Below are positions 51,788 to 61,004 of a stretch of DNA of 64,000 nt, one piece after another; within the stretch, counting starts at the first letter, position 1; every line of letters begins with the position of its first letter. A model generated the notes under the pieces. That model did no database searches, had not been told where the DNA came from, and worked only from the letters and a program-made list of their open reading frames with translations. Made by a program: the position numbers and the translations under genes. The stretch spans positions 1 through 64,000 of the forward strand of contig JAKPGA010000069.1 in NCBI GenBank assembly GCA_029551145.1, in the 5' to 3' direction. Source of the stretch: Thermotogota bacterium (GTDB lineage: Bacteria > Thermotogota > Thermotogae > Thermotogales > DSM-5069).

Positions 51788-52656
51788 GTTCTTCCTTCAA
51801 GCTCACGTCTAATGAAGTTTGGCAGTACAAAGGCAGCTTGGTGGATTTCCTCGTTGTAATACTTCAACTCCTTAGACATCTTCTGCGCATCTTCAACTCT
51901 GAAATCTTTCAGAGGATCTTTCCCTTTCGAAGCGAAAATGTACAACCAATAACCTGAAGGGTACGTTGGAATAAAGCCTTGATATACTCGGACAACTGGG
52001 AATGCGTTACTGACTCTTCTATAGGCGATCTTGAGCCAGCCAAAATCGTACAATGGATTTTCGGCTTCTGCTGTCATTACGCCGCCTTCTTTGAGGGCAT
52101 CATAACACGACTTGTAAAAATCTTGGGTGAAAAGATGCCCGCCTTCACCGGCTGTCGGATCTGTTGAATCGATTATTATCACGTCAAATTCGTTTCGAAT
52201 GCGTTTTATATATTCTGCGCCGTTCTCGAAAACAACCTCAGCTTTTTCGCTTTCAAAAGCCACACCTGTCTTCAAGTACTCTTTTGAGACTTCAACTACA
52301 CGTCTGTCAATTTCACAGAGAACAGCCTTCTCAACTTGTGGGTGTCTCAGTACTTCGCGCAGAGTTCCGCCGTCACCGCCACCAACGATCAGCACTGATT
52401 TTGGATTTTCATGTGAAAACATCGCCACATGCGCGAGCATCTCATGATACATGAATTCGTCTACATCCGTTGTCATCGTGATGCCATCGAGTGCAAAAAC
52501 TCTTCCCAGAGTTGGGTTGTCGAAGACATCTATTCTTTGATACTGAGTCTGCTCAGAATGAATCATTCGACTTATTCTCATCACAAGACCGACATCACCA
52601 CCAGAAAAATAATCAAAGAACCATAGGTGCTTTCCTGGAACGACTTTTTCAAGCAC
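51784..52656 (-). CDS. speE: Spermidine synthase (aminopropyltransferase)
   Basis: LVIGGGDGG-type [39 protein letters not shown]. Confidence 0.93.
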   Translation of the reverse strand: MLEKVVPGKHLWFFDYFSGGDVGLVMRISRMIHSEQTQYQRIDVFDNPTLGRVFALDGITMTTDVDEFMYHEMLAHVAMFSHENPKSVLIVGGGDGGTLREVLRHPQVEKAVLCEIDRRVVEVSKEYLKTGVAFESEKAEVVFENGAEYIKRIRNEFDVIIIDSTDPTAGEGGHLFTQDFYKSCYDALKEGGVMTAEAENPLYDFGWLKIAYRRVSNAFPVVRVYQGFIPTYPSGYWLYIFASKGKDPLKDFRVEDAQKMSKELKYYNEEIHQAAFVLPNFIRRELEGRT

Positions 52657-53068
52657 TGCATACTCCTCCCTTCACAGCCTTGTGTGGTGCAGTGGTTGGT
52701 ATACCTATTGCTCTGTAATCACCACGAGTGTGCTCGAAAACTTGTGTTCTCTTTGCGTCAAAGGCCTTTTTCAAATAGTCAAAAGCCTTCCATGGATCTG
52801 TATCCTCTCCGCAGGTGAACAAGTCGATTGCGGCATAGCCATACTCAGGCCACGTGTGAATCGTTAGGTGCGATTCAGAAATGACAACTACACCGCTCAC
52901 TCCGTAGGGGAGGAACCTATGGAACGAGCTACCGATTATTGTTGCTCCGGCAACAATAGCTGCATCTTTCATTTTTTGCTCAACAAGTTCTACGTCATCA
53001 AGGGCTCTTTGATCACAGTCATAAAACTCCGCAATCAAGTGTCTTCCCAAGCTTTTCTTCATTGCCAA
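52649..53068 (-). CDS. speD: S-adenosylmethionine decarboxylase proenzyme
   Basis: [32 protein letters not shown], with ES self-cleavage site. Confidence 0.95.
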   Translation of the reverse strand: MAMKKSLGRHLIAEFYDCDQRALDDVELVEQKMKDAAIVAGATIIGSSFHRFLPYGVSGVVVISESHLTIHTWPEYGYAAIDLFTCGEDTDPWKAFDYLKKAFDAKRTQVFEHTRGDYRAIGIPTTAPHKAVKGGVCSA

Positions 53069-53078
53069 TCCCTCCCCA

Positions 53079-53609
53079 TCAATCGATTTCTATCCACAGA
53101 ACTACTGCTTCCTTTTTCTTGCTCGGATTCTTCAAAAAATGCTTTTTATCGGCACGGTAGTAAAAACAATCTCCCTGGGACAGTTTGTACCTAACATCAT
53201 CGAGCCACAGGTCTACCTTGCCTTGTAATACATAGCCAAACTCATCACCTTCGTGATAGTCTTCTTCCTCTGTTTGTGCACCTGGCTTCAAAGTCACTAA
53301 AATGGGATCTATTTTCTTTGTCTCGACGTCACTCATCAACAACTGGGACGAAACCCCGTCTGGTTCATCGTAGACCGGTATTCTATCCTCTTTTCTGAAG
53401 ACTACTTTTCTCTCTTCCTCCGAGAAAAACGCCTTCAAATCAGTCCCAAGAGCGCGCAAGATCTTTTCCAAAGTGTCCACAGACAAAGATGTCTTGTTAC
53501 TTTCAAGCTGCGAGATAAAGCTTCTTGAAAGATCTGTACGCATTGCCAGTTCTTCTTGTGTCAACCCTCGAGACATTCTTAGCCTCTTAACCTTTTCACC
53601 CAAATCCAC
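53079..53609 (-). CDS. XRE-family HTH regulator with cupin domain (PuuR-like architecture)
   Basis: [34 protein letters not shown]; cupin [17 protein letters not shown]. Start placed at GTG 53609 behind GAGGTG SD; GTG 53672 is the alternative. Confidence 0.87.
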   Translation of the reverse strand: MDLGEKVKRLRMSRGLTQEELAMRTDLSRSFISQLESNKTSLSVDTLEKILRALGTDLKAFFSEEERKVVFRKEDRIPVYDEPDGVSSQLLMSDVETKKIDPILVTLKPGAQTEEEDYHEGDEFGYVLQGKVDLWLDDVRYKLSQGDCFYYRADKKHFLKNPSKKKEAVVLWIEID

Positions 53610-53899
53610 CGAAAACACCTCAATCCATCTGTAGAAGCCATTATCCGAACTTATGTCCAGTATACTGTTCACATTGGGTCAACTTACATAGTCATTATAT
53701 GCATGTCTTGCTCGAAAAAATACTAAGAAATCTTTAAGAGTACTTTACAAAAGAGATTAAACTGGTGATACTGAACAGTTTATTCACACGTCCTGGTTCA
53801 TGCACAAATCTCGTTAACTATTGTGAACATTTCGAAGATGCCAAGGTAACTCAGGGCAGATTTCATTTTTCATGTAAAGTGTTGTATATTATTAATGCT

Positions 53900-54427
53900 A
53901 TGAATGAATTGGATTTGATCACCTACTTGCAGAAGATCGAACTGAAACAGAATATCGACAGTAGAATCTCGTGGGATGAATATTTCATGAGAATATGCTG
54001 TATTGTGAGTGAAAGGTCCACATGCGTTCATAGGAAGGTAGGAGCAGTAATTGTCAAAGAAAACAGAATTCTTGCCACAGGCTACAATCAACCACCATCG
54101 GGATTTCCGCATTGCGACTCGATAGGCTGTATACGCGATGATTTGAAGATACCTTCTGGCAGAAATCAGGAAATATGCTATGGCCTACATGCCGAGCAAA
54201 ACGCGCTGATGCAGGCAGCCAGATTCGGCATATCAACTAATGGAGCCACGATATACGTAACGGCAAAACCGTGCTCGGTATGCGCGAGGCTCATAATAAA
54301 TGCGGGTATACTTAGAGTAGTGTATTTTTCAGATTATCCCGATCCACTGACAGATTATTTCTTTAGAGCATGTAACATCAAAGTTGAATTGGTCAATATC
54401 ACTGGAGGTGAATCTTTTGAAGGTTGA
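53900..54427 (+). CDS. Deoxycytidylate (dCMP) deaminase family protein
   Basis: CYGLHAEQNALMQAARFG and KPCSVCARLIINAGI (HAE...PCxxC zinc site). Confidence 0.9.
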   Translation: MNELDLITYLQKIELKQNIDSRISWDEYFMRICCIVSERSTCVHRKVGAVIVKENRILATGYNQPPSGFPHCDSIGCIRDDLKIPSGRNQEICYGLHAEQNALMQAARFGISTNGATIYVTAKPCSVCARLIINAGILRVVYFSDYPDPLTDYFFRACNIKVELVNITGGESFEG

Positions 54428-55223
54428 AAAATTGACATCTTATCTACGTCAGGACCATTGGCCAACCATATGGTGCCCTGGATGTGGAAACGGAATAATA
54501 CTGAAGGCCTTTTTGCAGGCGGTCGACAATCTTGGTATAAAACCTGAACGAATGGCTGTGGTGTCGGGTATAGGTTGTTCATCGAGAGCCACTGGCTATA
54601 TAGATTTCAATACGCTACACACTTTACACGGAAGGGCTATTGCATTTGCAACGGGTGTAAAACTCTCAAAACCAGATTTTCAGGTTGCGGTGCTCGGTGG
54701 TGACGGTGACATTCTCGCCATAGGTGGAAACCATTTCATTCACGCTTGTCGCCGCAACATAGACATCACAATAGTTGTTTTCAACAACATGATATACGGT
54801 ATGACGGGTGGTCAGAATTCCCCTACCACTCCATTTGAAAAAGTCGCCTCGACAACGCCCTATGGTAATATCGAGAAACCATTTGATGTCGTTAAGATGG
54901 CCGTCGCTGCGGGTGCTACCTACGTTGCAAGGGCGACCGTTTACCATTATCCACTATTGGTTCGCTACATATCGAAGGCCTTGAGTCACAGAGGTACGGC
55001 AGTTGTGGAAGCCGTTACAAACTGTCATACGTATTATGGGAGATACAACAGAATTGGCGATGCCCCACAGATGATCGACTATTTCAAGAAAAACAGCATC
55101 ATGTTGGATAAAGCCAAGAGCATGCCTGAAGCAGAACTCAAAGATAAGATAGTCATAGGAGAATTCCACGAAGAAGATAGACCCACCTTTCAGGATCTTT
55201 ACAAAGCGGCAACATTGCATTGA
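54417..55223 (+). CDS. 2-oxoacid:ferredoxin oxidoreductase subunit beta (TPP-binding; TTG start)
   Basis: WPTIWCPGCGNGIILKAF, GGDGDILAIGGNHFIHACRRN, NNMIYGMTGGQNSPTTP. Confidence 0.92.
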   Translation: MKVEKLTSYLRQDHWPTIWCPGCGNGIILKAFLQAVDNLGIKPERMAVVSGIGCSSRATGYIDFNTLHTLHGRAIAFATGVKLSKPDFQVAVLGGDGDILAIGGNHFIHACRRNIDITIVVFNNMIYGMTGGQNSPTTPFEKVASTTPYGNIEKPFDVVKMAVAAGATYVARATVYHYPLLVRYISKALSHRGTAVVEAVTNCHTYYGRYNRIGDAPQMIDYFKKNSIMLDKAKSMPEAELKDKIVIGEFHEEDRPTFQDLYKAATLH

Positions 55224-55237
55224 AGGAGGTGCACCAC

Positions 55238-55837
55238 TTGAGAATCAACGACCCTTTGAGTGTGAGAGTAGCAGGAATCGGTGGTCAAGGGAATATACTC
55301 GCTGGGAAACTGCTTGCGCAGGCAGCAGTTTTCGACGGAAAATACGTAGTTCAGACACAGCTCTACGGTGCTCAAGTAAGAGGTGGTATAAGCCACTGTG
55401 ACATCATAGTTTGTGATGAGTGGATAGATTTTCTCGAACCTTCTCAATTCGACATAATGTACATAATGCATCTGGATGCGCTGAAAGCATATCAGAAATT
55501 TCTAAGGCCAAATGGAGTCATCCTCATGGATTCAACGTTTGGTGAGATTTCACCACAGAGTCTCCACAGGACCAGAAAGATCCTGCTGATTCCACTTGAA
55601 AAACTCGCAATAGAGAAGTTCGAAACGCCCATTGTTAGTAACATGATAGGTCTTGGAGCTCTGGTGAAAGCCACTCAGATCGTCACGCTGAATTCTTTGA
55701 TCAAATCTGTCTATGAACTGGTTTCTGAGAAGTACACGAAGATGAACATAGAGGCGATCAAATATGGCTACGAGACAACTAATAAGGAATTCAAGATCAG
55801 AGCCGAACAAAAGGTCAAAACGGTTGGCTTCGAATAA
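55238..55837 (+). CDS. 2-oxoacid:ferredoxin oxidoreductase subunit gamma (TTG start)
   Basis: SVRVAGIGGQGNILAGKLLAQAA..., YGAQVRGGISHCDIIV. Confidence 0.9.
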   Translation: MRINDPLSVRVAGIGGQGNILAGKLLAQAAVFDGKYVVQTQLYGAQVRGGISHCDIIVCDEWIDFLEPSQFDIMYIMHLDALKAYQKFLRPNGVILMDSTFGEISPQSLHRTRKILLIPLEKLAIEKFETPIVSNMIGLGALVKATQIVTLNSLIKSVYELVSEKYTKMNIEAIKYGYETTNKEFKIRAEQKVKTVGFE

Positions 55838-56282
55838 CCTTTTTGATTCTTTTAGAAACGCAGTTGTGGGCCTTGTAGAGGCCTTAAAACGTGAAAGGAA
55901 TCTTAAAGTACATTTTCTCATAGGAACTGTGGTTCTTGTCAGTTCGTATTTTCTTGATATCTCGAGTGGTGAAATGCTTTGGTTAACATTTGCTGTCTTC
56001 TCTGTGATCGGCATGGAATTGATAAATACTATGGTTGAGGGAATGATGGATGTTTACAGTGAAAATCACGATCCACGCATCAAGTTCGTCAAAGATGTTG
56101 CAGCCGGGATAGTTTTGTGGTATTCTTTATTCGCAGTGGTTGTTGGTCTTATAGTTCTTGGGCGAGCCTTGTTCAATTGGAAAGCCGATTTGGGGAGATT
56201 TCTTGCGTTGTTGTATGTTGTTTTCTTCCCAATAATTGTTTTGGGTGGAGGGTTGAAGAGGCGTGGCAAACGCAAAGATTAG
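55824..56282 (+). CDS. Diacylglycerol/undecaprenol kinase family membrane protein
   Basis: SFRNAVVGLVEALKRERNLKVHF, VIGMELINTMVEGMMD, KFVKDVAAGIVL; TTG start overlapping the gamma-subunit stop. Confidence 0.88.
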   Translation: MASNNLFDSFRNAVVGLVEALKRERNLKVHFLIGTVVLVSSYFLDISSGEMLWLTFAVFSVIGMELINTMVEGMMDVYSENHDPRIKFVKDVAAGIVLWYSLFAVVVGLIVLGRALFNWKADLGRFLALLYVVFFPIIVLGGGLKRRGKRKD

Positions 56283-57303
56283 CGTGGTGGTTGTCGATGA
56301 TTCGGCTTTCATGAGAATGGTTCTCAAAGATATCATCGATAGTCAGCCAGATATGCAGGTAGTCGGTATAGCAAAAGATGGTTTGGAGGCACTCCAGATC
56401 ATTCAAGCAAAGAAACCAGATGTTGTCACGCTCGATGTGGAAATGCCCAAGATGAATGGCATAGAAACTCTGAAGAATATCATGGCGAAGTTTCCCACGC
56501 GTGTCATCATGGTGAGCAGTCTTACCGAGGAAGGTGCAGATATCACAATTACAGCACTTTCAATAGGGGCCGTTGATTTTCTGACAAAACCTGCCGGATC
56601 TACATCTCTGAGCTTCAGAGAAGTCGCAGACATCTTGGTTCAGAAAATAAGAACCGCTTCTTCCATTGATCCATCCAGATTGATCGCAAAGTCTTCCCCA
56701 TCAAAAGTTGTAGCTGGTCCGAGAAAGGTTTCTGCCTTTGAAAAAGCTATCGTAATAGGCGCATCAACAGGAGGTCCAAGATCGCTCGATCAGATTATCC
56801 CGGCGCTGCCAAAAGATTTTCCAGCGCCTATCTTTTTAGTTCAGCACATGCCTCCCATGTTCACAAAATCTCTCGCGATGCGCTTGAATTCTCTTTCGAG
56901 TGTTCAAGTCAAAGAGGCTGAAGATTCCGAAGTTGTTAAAAAGGGTACCGTCTATGTCGCTCCAGGTGATTATCACATGGGTGTAAAGATTGAAGGCAGT
57001 GTGATCAAGATTTTGCTGGATCGATCCGAAAAGATAAACAACGTTAGACCTGCTGTTGATTTCACTCTCATGAAAGTTGCAGAGATTTACAAAGGTAACA
57101 CCGTGGGAGTTATACTCACAGGCATGGGGAGAGATGGTGCGAAAGGCGCTTTCAAGGTAAAATATTATTCTGGTAAGATAATAGCTGAGGACGAGTCAAC
57201 CTGTGTTGTCTATGGTATGCCAAAGGCCGTTGTGGAAGAAGGATACGCAGATTTTGTTCTACCTGCTCACAAGATACCAGAAAAGCTTGTTGAACTTGTA
57301 TAA
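56263..57303 (+). CDS. cheB: Protein-glutamate methylesterase CheB
   Basis: Receiver VVVVDDSAFMRMVLKDII...VTLDVEMPKMNGIETL; methylesterase GASTGGPRSLDQIIPALP, VAPGDYHMGV, LTGMGRDGAKG. Confidence 0.94.
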   Translation: MANAKISVVVVDDSAFMRMVLKDIIDSQPDMQVVGIAKDGLEALQIIQAKKPDVVTLDVEMPKMNGIETLKNIMAKFPTRVIMVSSLTEEGADITITALSIGAVDFLTKPAGSTSLSFREVADILVQKIRTASSIDPSRLIAKSSPSKVVAGPRKVSAFEKAIVIGASTGGPRSLDQIIPALPKDFPAPIFLVQHMPPMFTKSLAMRLNSLSSVQVKEAEDSEVVKKGTVYVAPGDYHMGVKIEGSVIKILLDRSEKINNVRPAVDFTLMKVAEIYKGNTVGVILTGMGRDGAKGAFKVKYYSGKIIAEDESTCVVYGMPKAVVEEGYADFVLPAHKIPEKLVELV

Positions 57304-57314
57304 AAAAAGGGGAG

Positions 57315-58142
57315 ATGAGAGTGAAAAGATTTTCTATCCTGTTTTCTCTTTTTCTTCTGTCCGTGGTGATCTTTGGGGGGTATCTAACCGTATCTTATGT
57401 GATTCAACCCGGTGATAATCTGTACGACATTGCCAAGAAGTTCAAAGTTTCTCCATCTACGATTCTTGACTGGAACAATCTGTCAAATCCGCTGAAATTA
57501 AAAACCGGACAACAAATTGTGATTCCACAACCAGAAGGTTTCATTTACACTGTAAAACAAGGAGACAGCCTTTACACGATTGCACGTATGTTTTTCACGG
57601 TAGTCAGTGATATCATGTTAGCCAATGAATTGAGTAGCGACTTCATAAGACCTGGTCAAAAACTGTTCATACCACAAAAGAGTGTTGGGAAAGCCTTTAA
57701 TACTGAGAAGGGATATATCTGGCCGGTCTATGGAGTGATCTCCTCACCTTATGGCTGGCGTATTCATCCGGTAACTAAGCAGATGTCGTTCCACTCCGGA
57801 CTCGACATAGCGGCACCAGAAGGAACACCCATCTTTTCCTCGACTTCAGGTACGGTGTCCTTTACAGGGGAAAAGTCTGGATACGGCCTTATGGTCGAAG
57901 TGAAATCGGGCAACAATATCATTCGGTATGGTCATCTTTCAAAGATCACTGTGTACGTTGGTCAGAGAGTGGAGAGAGGCACTCTGGTGGGAAGGGTAGG
58001 GAGTACGGGTGTGAGTACAGGCCCTCATTTGCACTTTGAAGTACTTGCGAACAGCGAGACTGTCAATCCTCTTGCTTTGCTGCCGTCCTCGAGCAAAGTC
58101 TACGTTCTAAAAGAAGGGGTGGAGGCGGCAGGTGGAGAGTGA
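57315..58142 (+). CDS. LysM-domain M23 family metallopeptidase
   Basis: Two LysM repeats (YVIQPGDNLYDIAKKF; YTVKQGDSLYTIARMF) and FHSGLDIAAPEGTP, GPHLHFEV. Confidence 0.92.
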   Translation: MRVKRFSILFSLFLLSVVIFGGYLTVSYVIQPGDNLYDIAKKFKVSPSTILDWNNLSNPLKLKTGQQIVIPQPEGFIYTVKQGDSLYTIARMFFTVVSDIMLANELSSDFIRPGQKLFIPQKSVGKAFNTEKGYIWPVYGVISSPYGWRIHPVTKQMSFHSGLDIAAPEGTPIFSSTSGTVSFTGEKSGYGLMVEVKSGNNIIRYGHLSKITVYVGQRVERGTLVGRVGSTGVSTGPHLHFEVLANSETVNPLALLPSSSKVYVLKEGVEAAGGE

Positions 58143-58898
58143 TCAATGTTTTTTTATCCAGTCGATCAAGTCCTTCATGAAGATCGGACCGTTTTTTTCG
58201 TCCTCGAACAGTTCGTGAAAGCTACCTTTGTACACCTTCAGAGTCTTATCTGGTGAGCTGATCAAATCAAAAAGTTGTTTTCCGCCTTCTGGAAATGTGA
58301 TCGAATCTTTCTCACCAAGCGCTACAAGACAAGGGACACTTATTTTGTTTGCTTCCTTCAGAGCAACTCTTGAATTGACAAACATGTCATGAGCAAGTTT
58401 TGCGCTGATCTTTTTATGTACTAACGGATCTTTAACGTATCTTTTCACAGCATCTTTGTTTGTCGAGAGGTTATTTGGATCTATACCGTTGTCAAAGGTG
58501 AGCCTTGGTGCTACCAGTGAAAAAAAAGATGCAACAAATCTCAACAAGGAATTGTCCTTTGACAGCCTTAAAGCAGGTGAAGTGACTACTAATCCACGCA
58601 GATTTTCTCTCAGTTCAGCATACCTGACCGCGATGAGCCCACCCAGACTGTGACCCATCAGAAAGGAATTTGGATGTGATTCAAGCAATCTATCAAGAAA
58701 GTCAAAGATCTCCTCGAAGGTTGCATGTCCTCTTTTTCCTGAGCTTTCACCATGGCCCGGCAGATCAAAAAGGATCAAGCCATAATCTTCTTTCTGAAGA
58801 AGTTCTGAAAGCCACAGATACCTTTTTGAGTGTTCTCCCAAACCATGAACAAGTATTACGTGCCCCTTCCTACCTTGAAACTCTTTTATCCACAACAT
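58143..58898 (-). CDS. Alpha/beta hydrolase (monoacylglycerol lipase-like)
   Basis: ILVHGLGEHSKRY, LPGHGESSGKRGH, LMGHSLGGLIAVRYA; start placed at MLWIKEF. Confidence 0.88.
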   Translation of the reverse strand: MLWIKEFQGRKGHVILVHGLGEHSKRYLWLSELLQKEDYGLILFDLPGHGESSGKRGHATFEEIFDFLDRLLESHPNSFLMGHSLGGLIAVRYAELRENLRGLVVTSPALRLSKDNSLLRFVASFFSLVAPRLTFDNGIDPNNLSTNKDAVKRYVKDPLVHKKISAKLAHDMFVNSRVALKEANKISVPCLVALGEKDSITFPEGGKQLFDLISSPDKTLKVYKGSFHELFEDEKNGPIFMKDLIDWIKKH

Positions 58899-60996
58899 TG
58901 TTCTCATCCTCCACCAATTCAAAATCCACTTCACCAGAGATCTTGTTAGCATTCGTTACCCTTGCTTTTATCACATCACCAATCTTGAATGTTCGCCCAC
59001 TTCTTTCGCCAATCAGAATGTTCTTCTTCTCGTCGTAATTATAGTAATCACTCAACGTAGATATATGTATCAAGCCAGATATAAGTTTGTCAGGGATTTC
59101 AACAAACAGTCCAAATCTTGCCACGTTAGTAACTACGACATCAAATACCTTGCCCATGTATCTGCTTATGTACTCGACCTTCTTTATACTGATCAAGTCC
59201 CATTCTGCCTCGTCTGCCACTCTTTCACGTTTACTGCAATGCTCTGCGATCTTTGGAAGCAATTGTGAATACATCTCAATTTGCTCCGATTTGAACTTGC
59301 CACCCTGTTTGACGTACAGCTTCAAAAGTCTATGTACCATAAGGTCTGGGTATCTTCTGATCGGCGACGTGAAATGAGTGTAAGCAAAAGACGCGAGACC
59401 AAAATGGCCAACGTTGTAGGCAGAGTAAATCGCACGCTTCATTGAGCGCACAAGTAATTTCTCAACGCTTGATCTCAAAGGATGATCCTTAACAGCTTCC
59501 AATACTTTTTGCAGAATGCTTGGATGAACTGTTTTGGGGAACTTTATCTTCAATCCCAGTGCCTCGACATATTCTCTGAGCTGAAGCAGAACCTCAGGAT
59601 CAGGTTGTTCATGTATTCTGTAAACGAAAGGCAGTCCGGCGTTGTGAAAAATCTCAGCTACTGTTTCATTAGCCTTTATCATGAACTCTTCGATTAGGAT
59701 CTCCGCTTCACCTCTTTTGCGTGGAACTATATCAACAACGTGTCCTTTGCTGTCTGTTATCACATCAACTTCTCCACCTTCCACGTCCAGTATCGCACCT
59801 CTTCGCCTTCTGTTCTCTCTAAGGATCTTGGACAGGTCACGCATCAAATCGAGTGAATGGCATATCTTTTTTCCCAATTTCGCTTGAGCGAGTTTGTCAC
59901 CTGCAAAATACTCATTCACCAGTGTATAGGTGAGACGCTTCTTACTCTTTATCACACTCGGTGCTATTTCATAATCTATGGTGTTCCCTTCACGATCGAT
60001 GGTCATCTGAACGGTAAATGTGAGTCTGTCTTCGCCTTCTACTAAGCTGCACAAATTGTTAGACAATTTGAAAGGCAGCATCGGAATGACTTTGTCCAGT
60101 AGATAAACACTCGTACCTCTTGAAAATGCTTCTCTGTCAACTGCAGAACCTTCTTTTACATAATGAGATACATCGGCAATATGTATGGACAAGAGATATT
60201 TACTTTTGGAAAGCTTTTTGATCGAAACTGCATCGTCAAAATCCTTAGCATCCTCGCCATCTATGGTGAACACGATCTGATCTGTGAAGTTCTTTCTGTC
60301 CTTTTTTTCCTCGTCCAATACTCTGTCTGGCAGACCTTGAATTTCTTCAATGACTTGCGAAGGGAACTCATCTCTCAATCCATGCTTGGCTACAACACTT
60401 GGGATGTCAATTGCAGGGTCATCAATATCACCGAGTACGCTCACAATCTCAGCTTCGGGGTATCTGCCGTGGGTCGGCCATTTGGTGATCTTTGCTATCA
60501 CTTTTTGTCCTGGCCTCGCACCGTGTATAGATTCCACAGGCACATAAAAATCGTACACGATCTTTGAGTCATCTGGTACCACATAGGACAGCGATCTTTT
60601 GAGCTGAAGAACGCCGACAATCTTTTCTCTGCCACGTTCCAAAACCTTTACCACTCTGCCCATAGGTAGGTTTCTCCATCTACCCATTATTTCAACCAAT
60701 ACCTTGTCACCATGGATGGCACCATTTGTACTGTCAAGGGGTACGGCTACCTCTTTGCTGTTTTCAGTCATGACAAATGCCATGTTGCCCCTTCTTGTGA
60801 ACTCTATTGTGCCAACGATCAAATCTTCACCGATCTTTCGATATCGGCCCCTGCCGTCTCTGACAATTATTCCTTCTTTGATAAACTCATTCAATACGGT
60901 CTTCACCTGTTTTCTCTGATTCTTATTCTTTACACCAAGGAGCTTGAGAATCTCCTTTTGCGTCAATTTCACATCTTCAGCAAAAATCTGTTCCAT
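58870..60996 (-). CDS. rnr: Ribonuclease R (RNB family exoribonuclease)
   Basis: TIDGEDAKDFDDAVSI, SYAYTHFTSPIRRYPDLMVHR-type motif; start at MEQIFAED with SD GAGGAAAAGG (ORF track starts at 61029). Confidence 0.92.
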   Translation of the reverse strand: MEQIFAEDVKLTQKEILKLLGVKNKNQRKQVKTVLNEFIKEGIIVRDGRGRYRKIGEDLIVGTIEFTRRGNMAFVMTENSKEVAVPLDSTNGAIHGDKVLVEIMGRWRNLPMGRVVKVLERGREKIVGVLQLKRSLSYVVPDDSKIVYDFYVPVESIHGARPGQKVIAKITKWPTHGRYPEAEIVSVLGDIDDPAIDIPSVVAKHGLRDEFPSQVIEEIQGLPDRVLDEEKKDRKNFTDQIVFTIDGEDAKDFDDAVSIKKLSKSKYLLSIHIADVSHYVKEGSAVDREAFSRGTSVYLLDKVIPMLPFKLSNNLCSLVEGEDRLTFTVQMTIDREGNTIDYEIAPSVIKSKKRLTYTLVNEYFAGDKLAQAKLGKKICHSLDLMRDLSKILRENRRRRGAILDVEGGEVDVITDSKGHVVDIVPRKRGEAEILIEEFMIKANETVAEIFHNAGLPFVYRIHEQPDPEVLLQLREYVEALGLKIKFPKTVHPSILQKVLEAVKDHPLRSSVEKLLVRSMKRAIYSAYNVGHFGLASFAYTHFTSPIRRYPDLMVHRLLKLYVKQGGKFKSEQIEMYSQLLPKIAEHCSKRERVADEAEWDLISIKKVEYISRYMGKVFDVVVTNVARFGLFVEIPDKLISGLIHISTLSDYYNYDEKKNILIGERSGRTFKIGDVIKARVTNANKISGEVDFELVEDENNVVDKRVSR

Positions 60997-61004
60997 CCTT
61001 TTCC

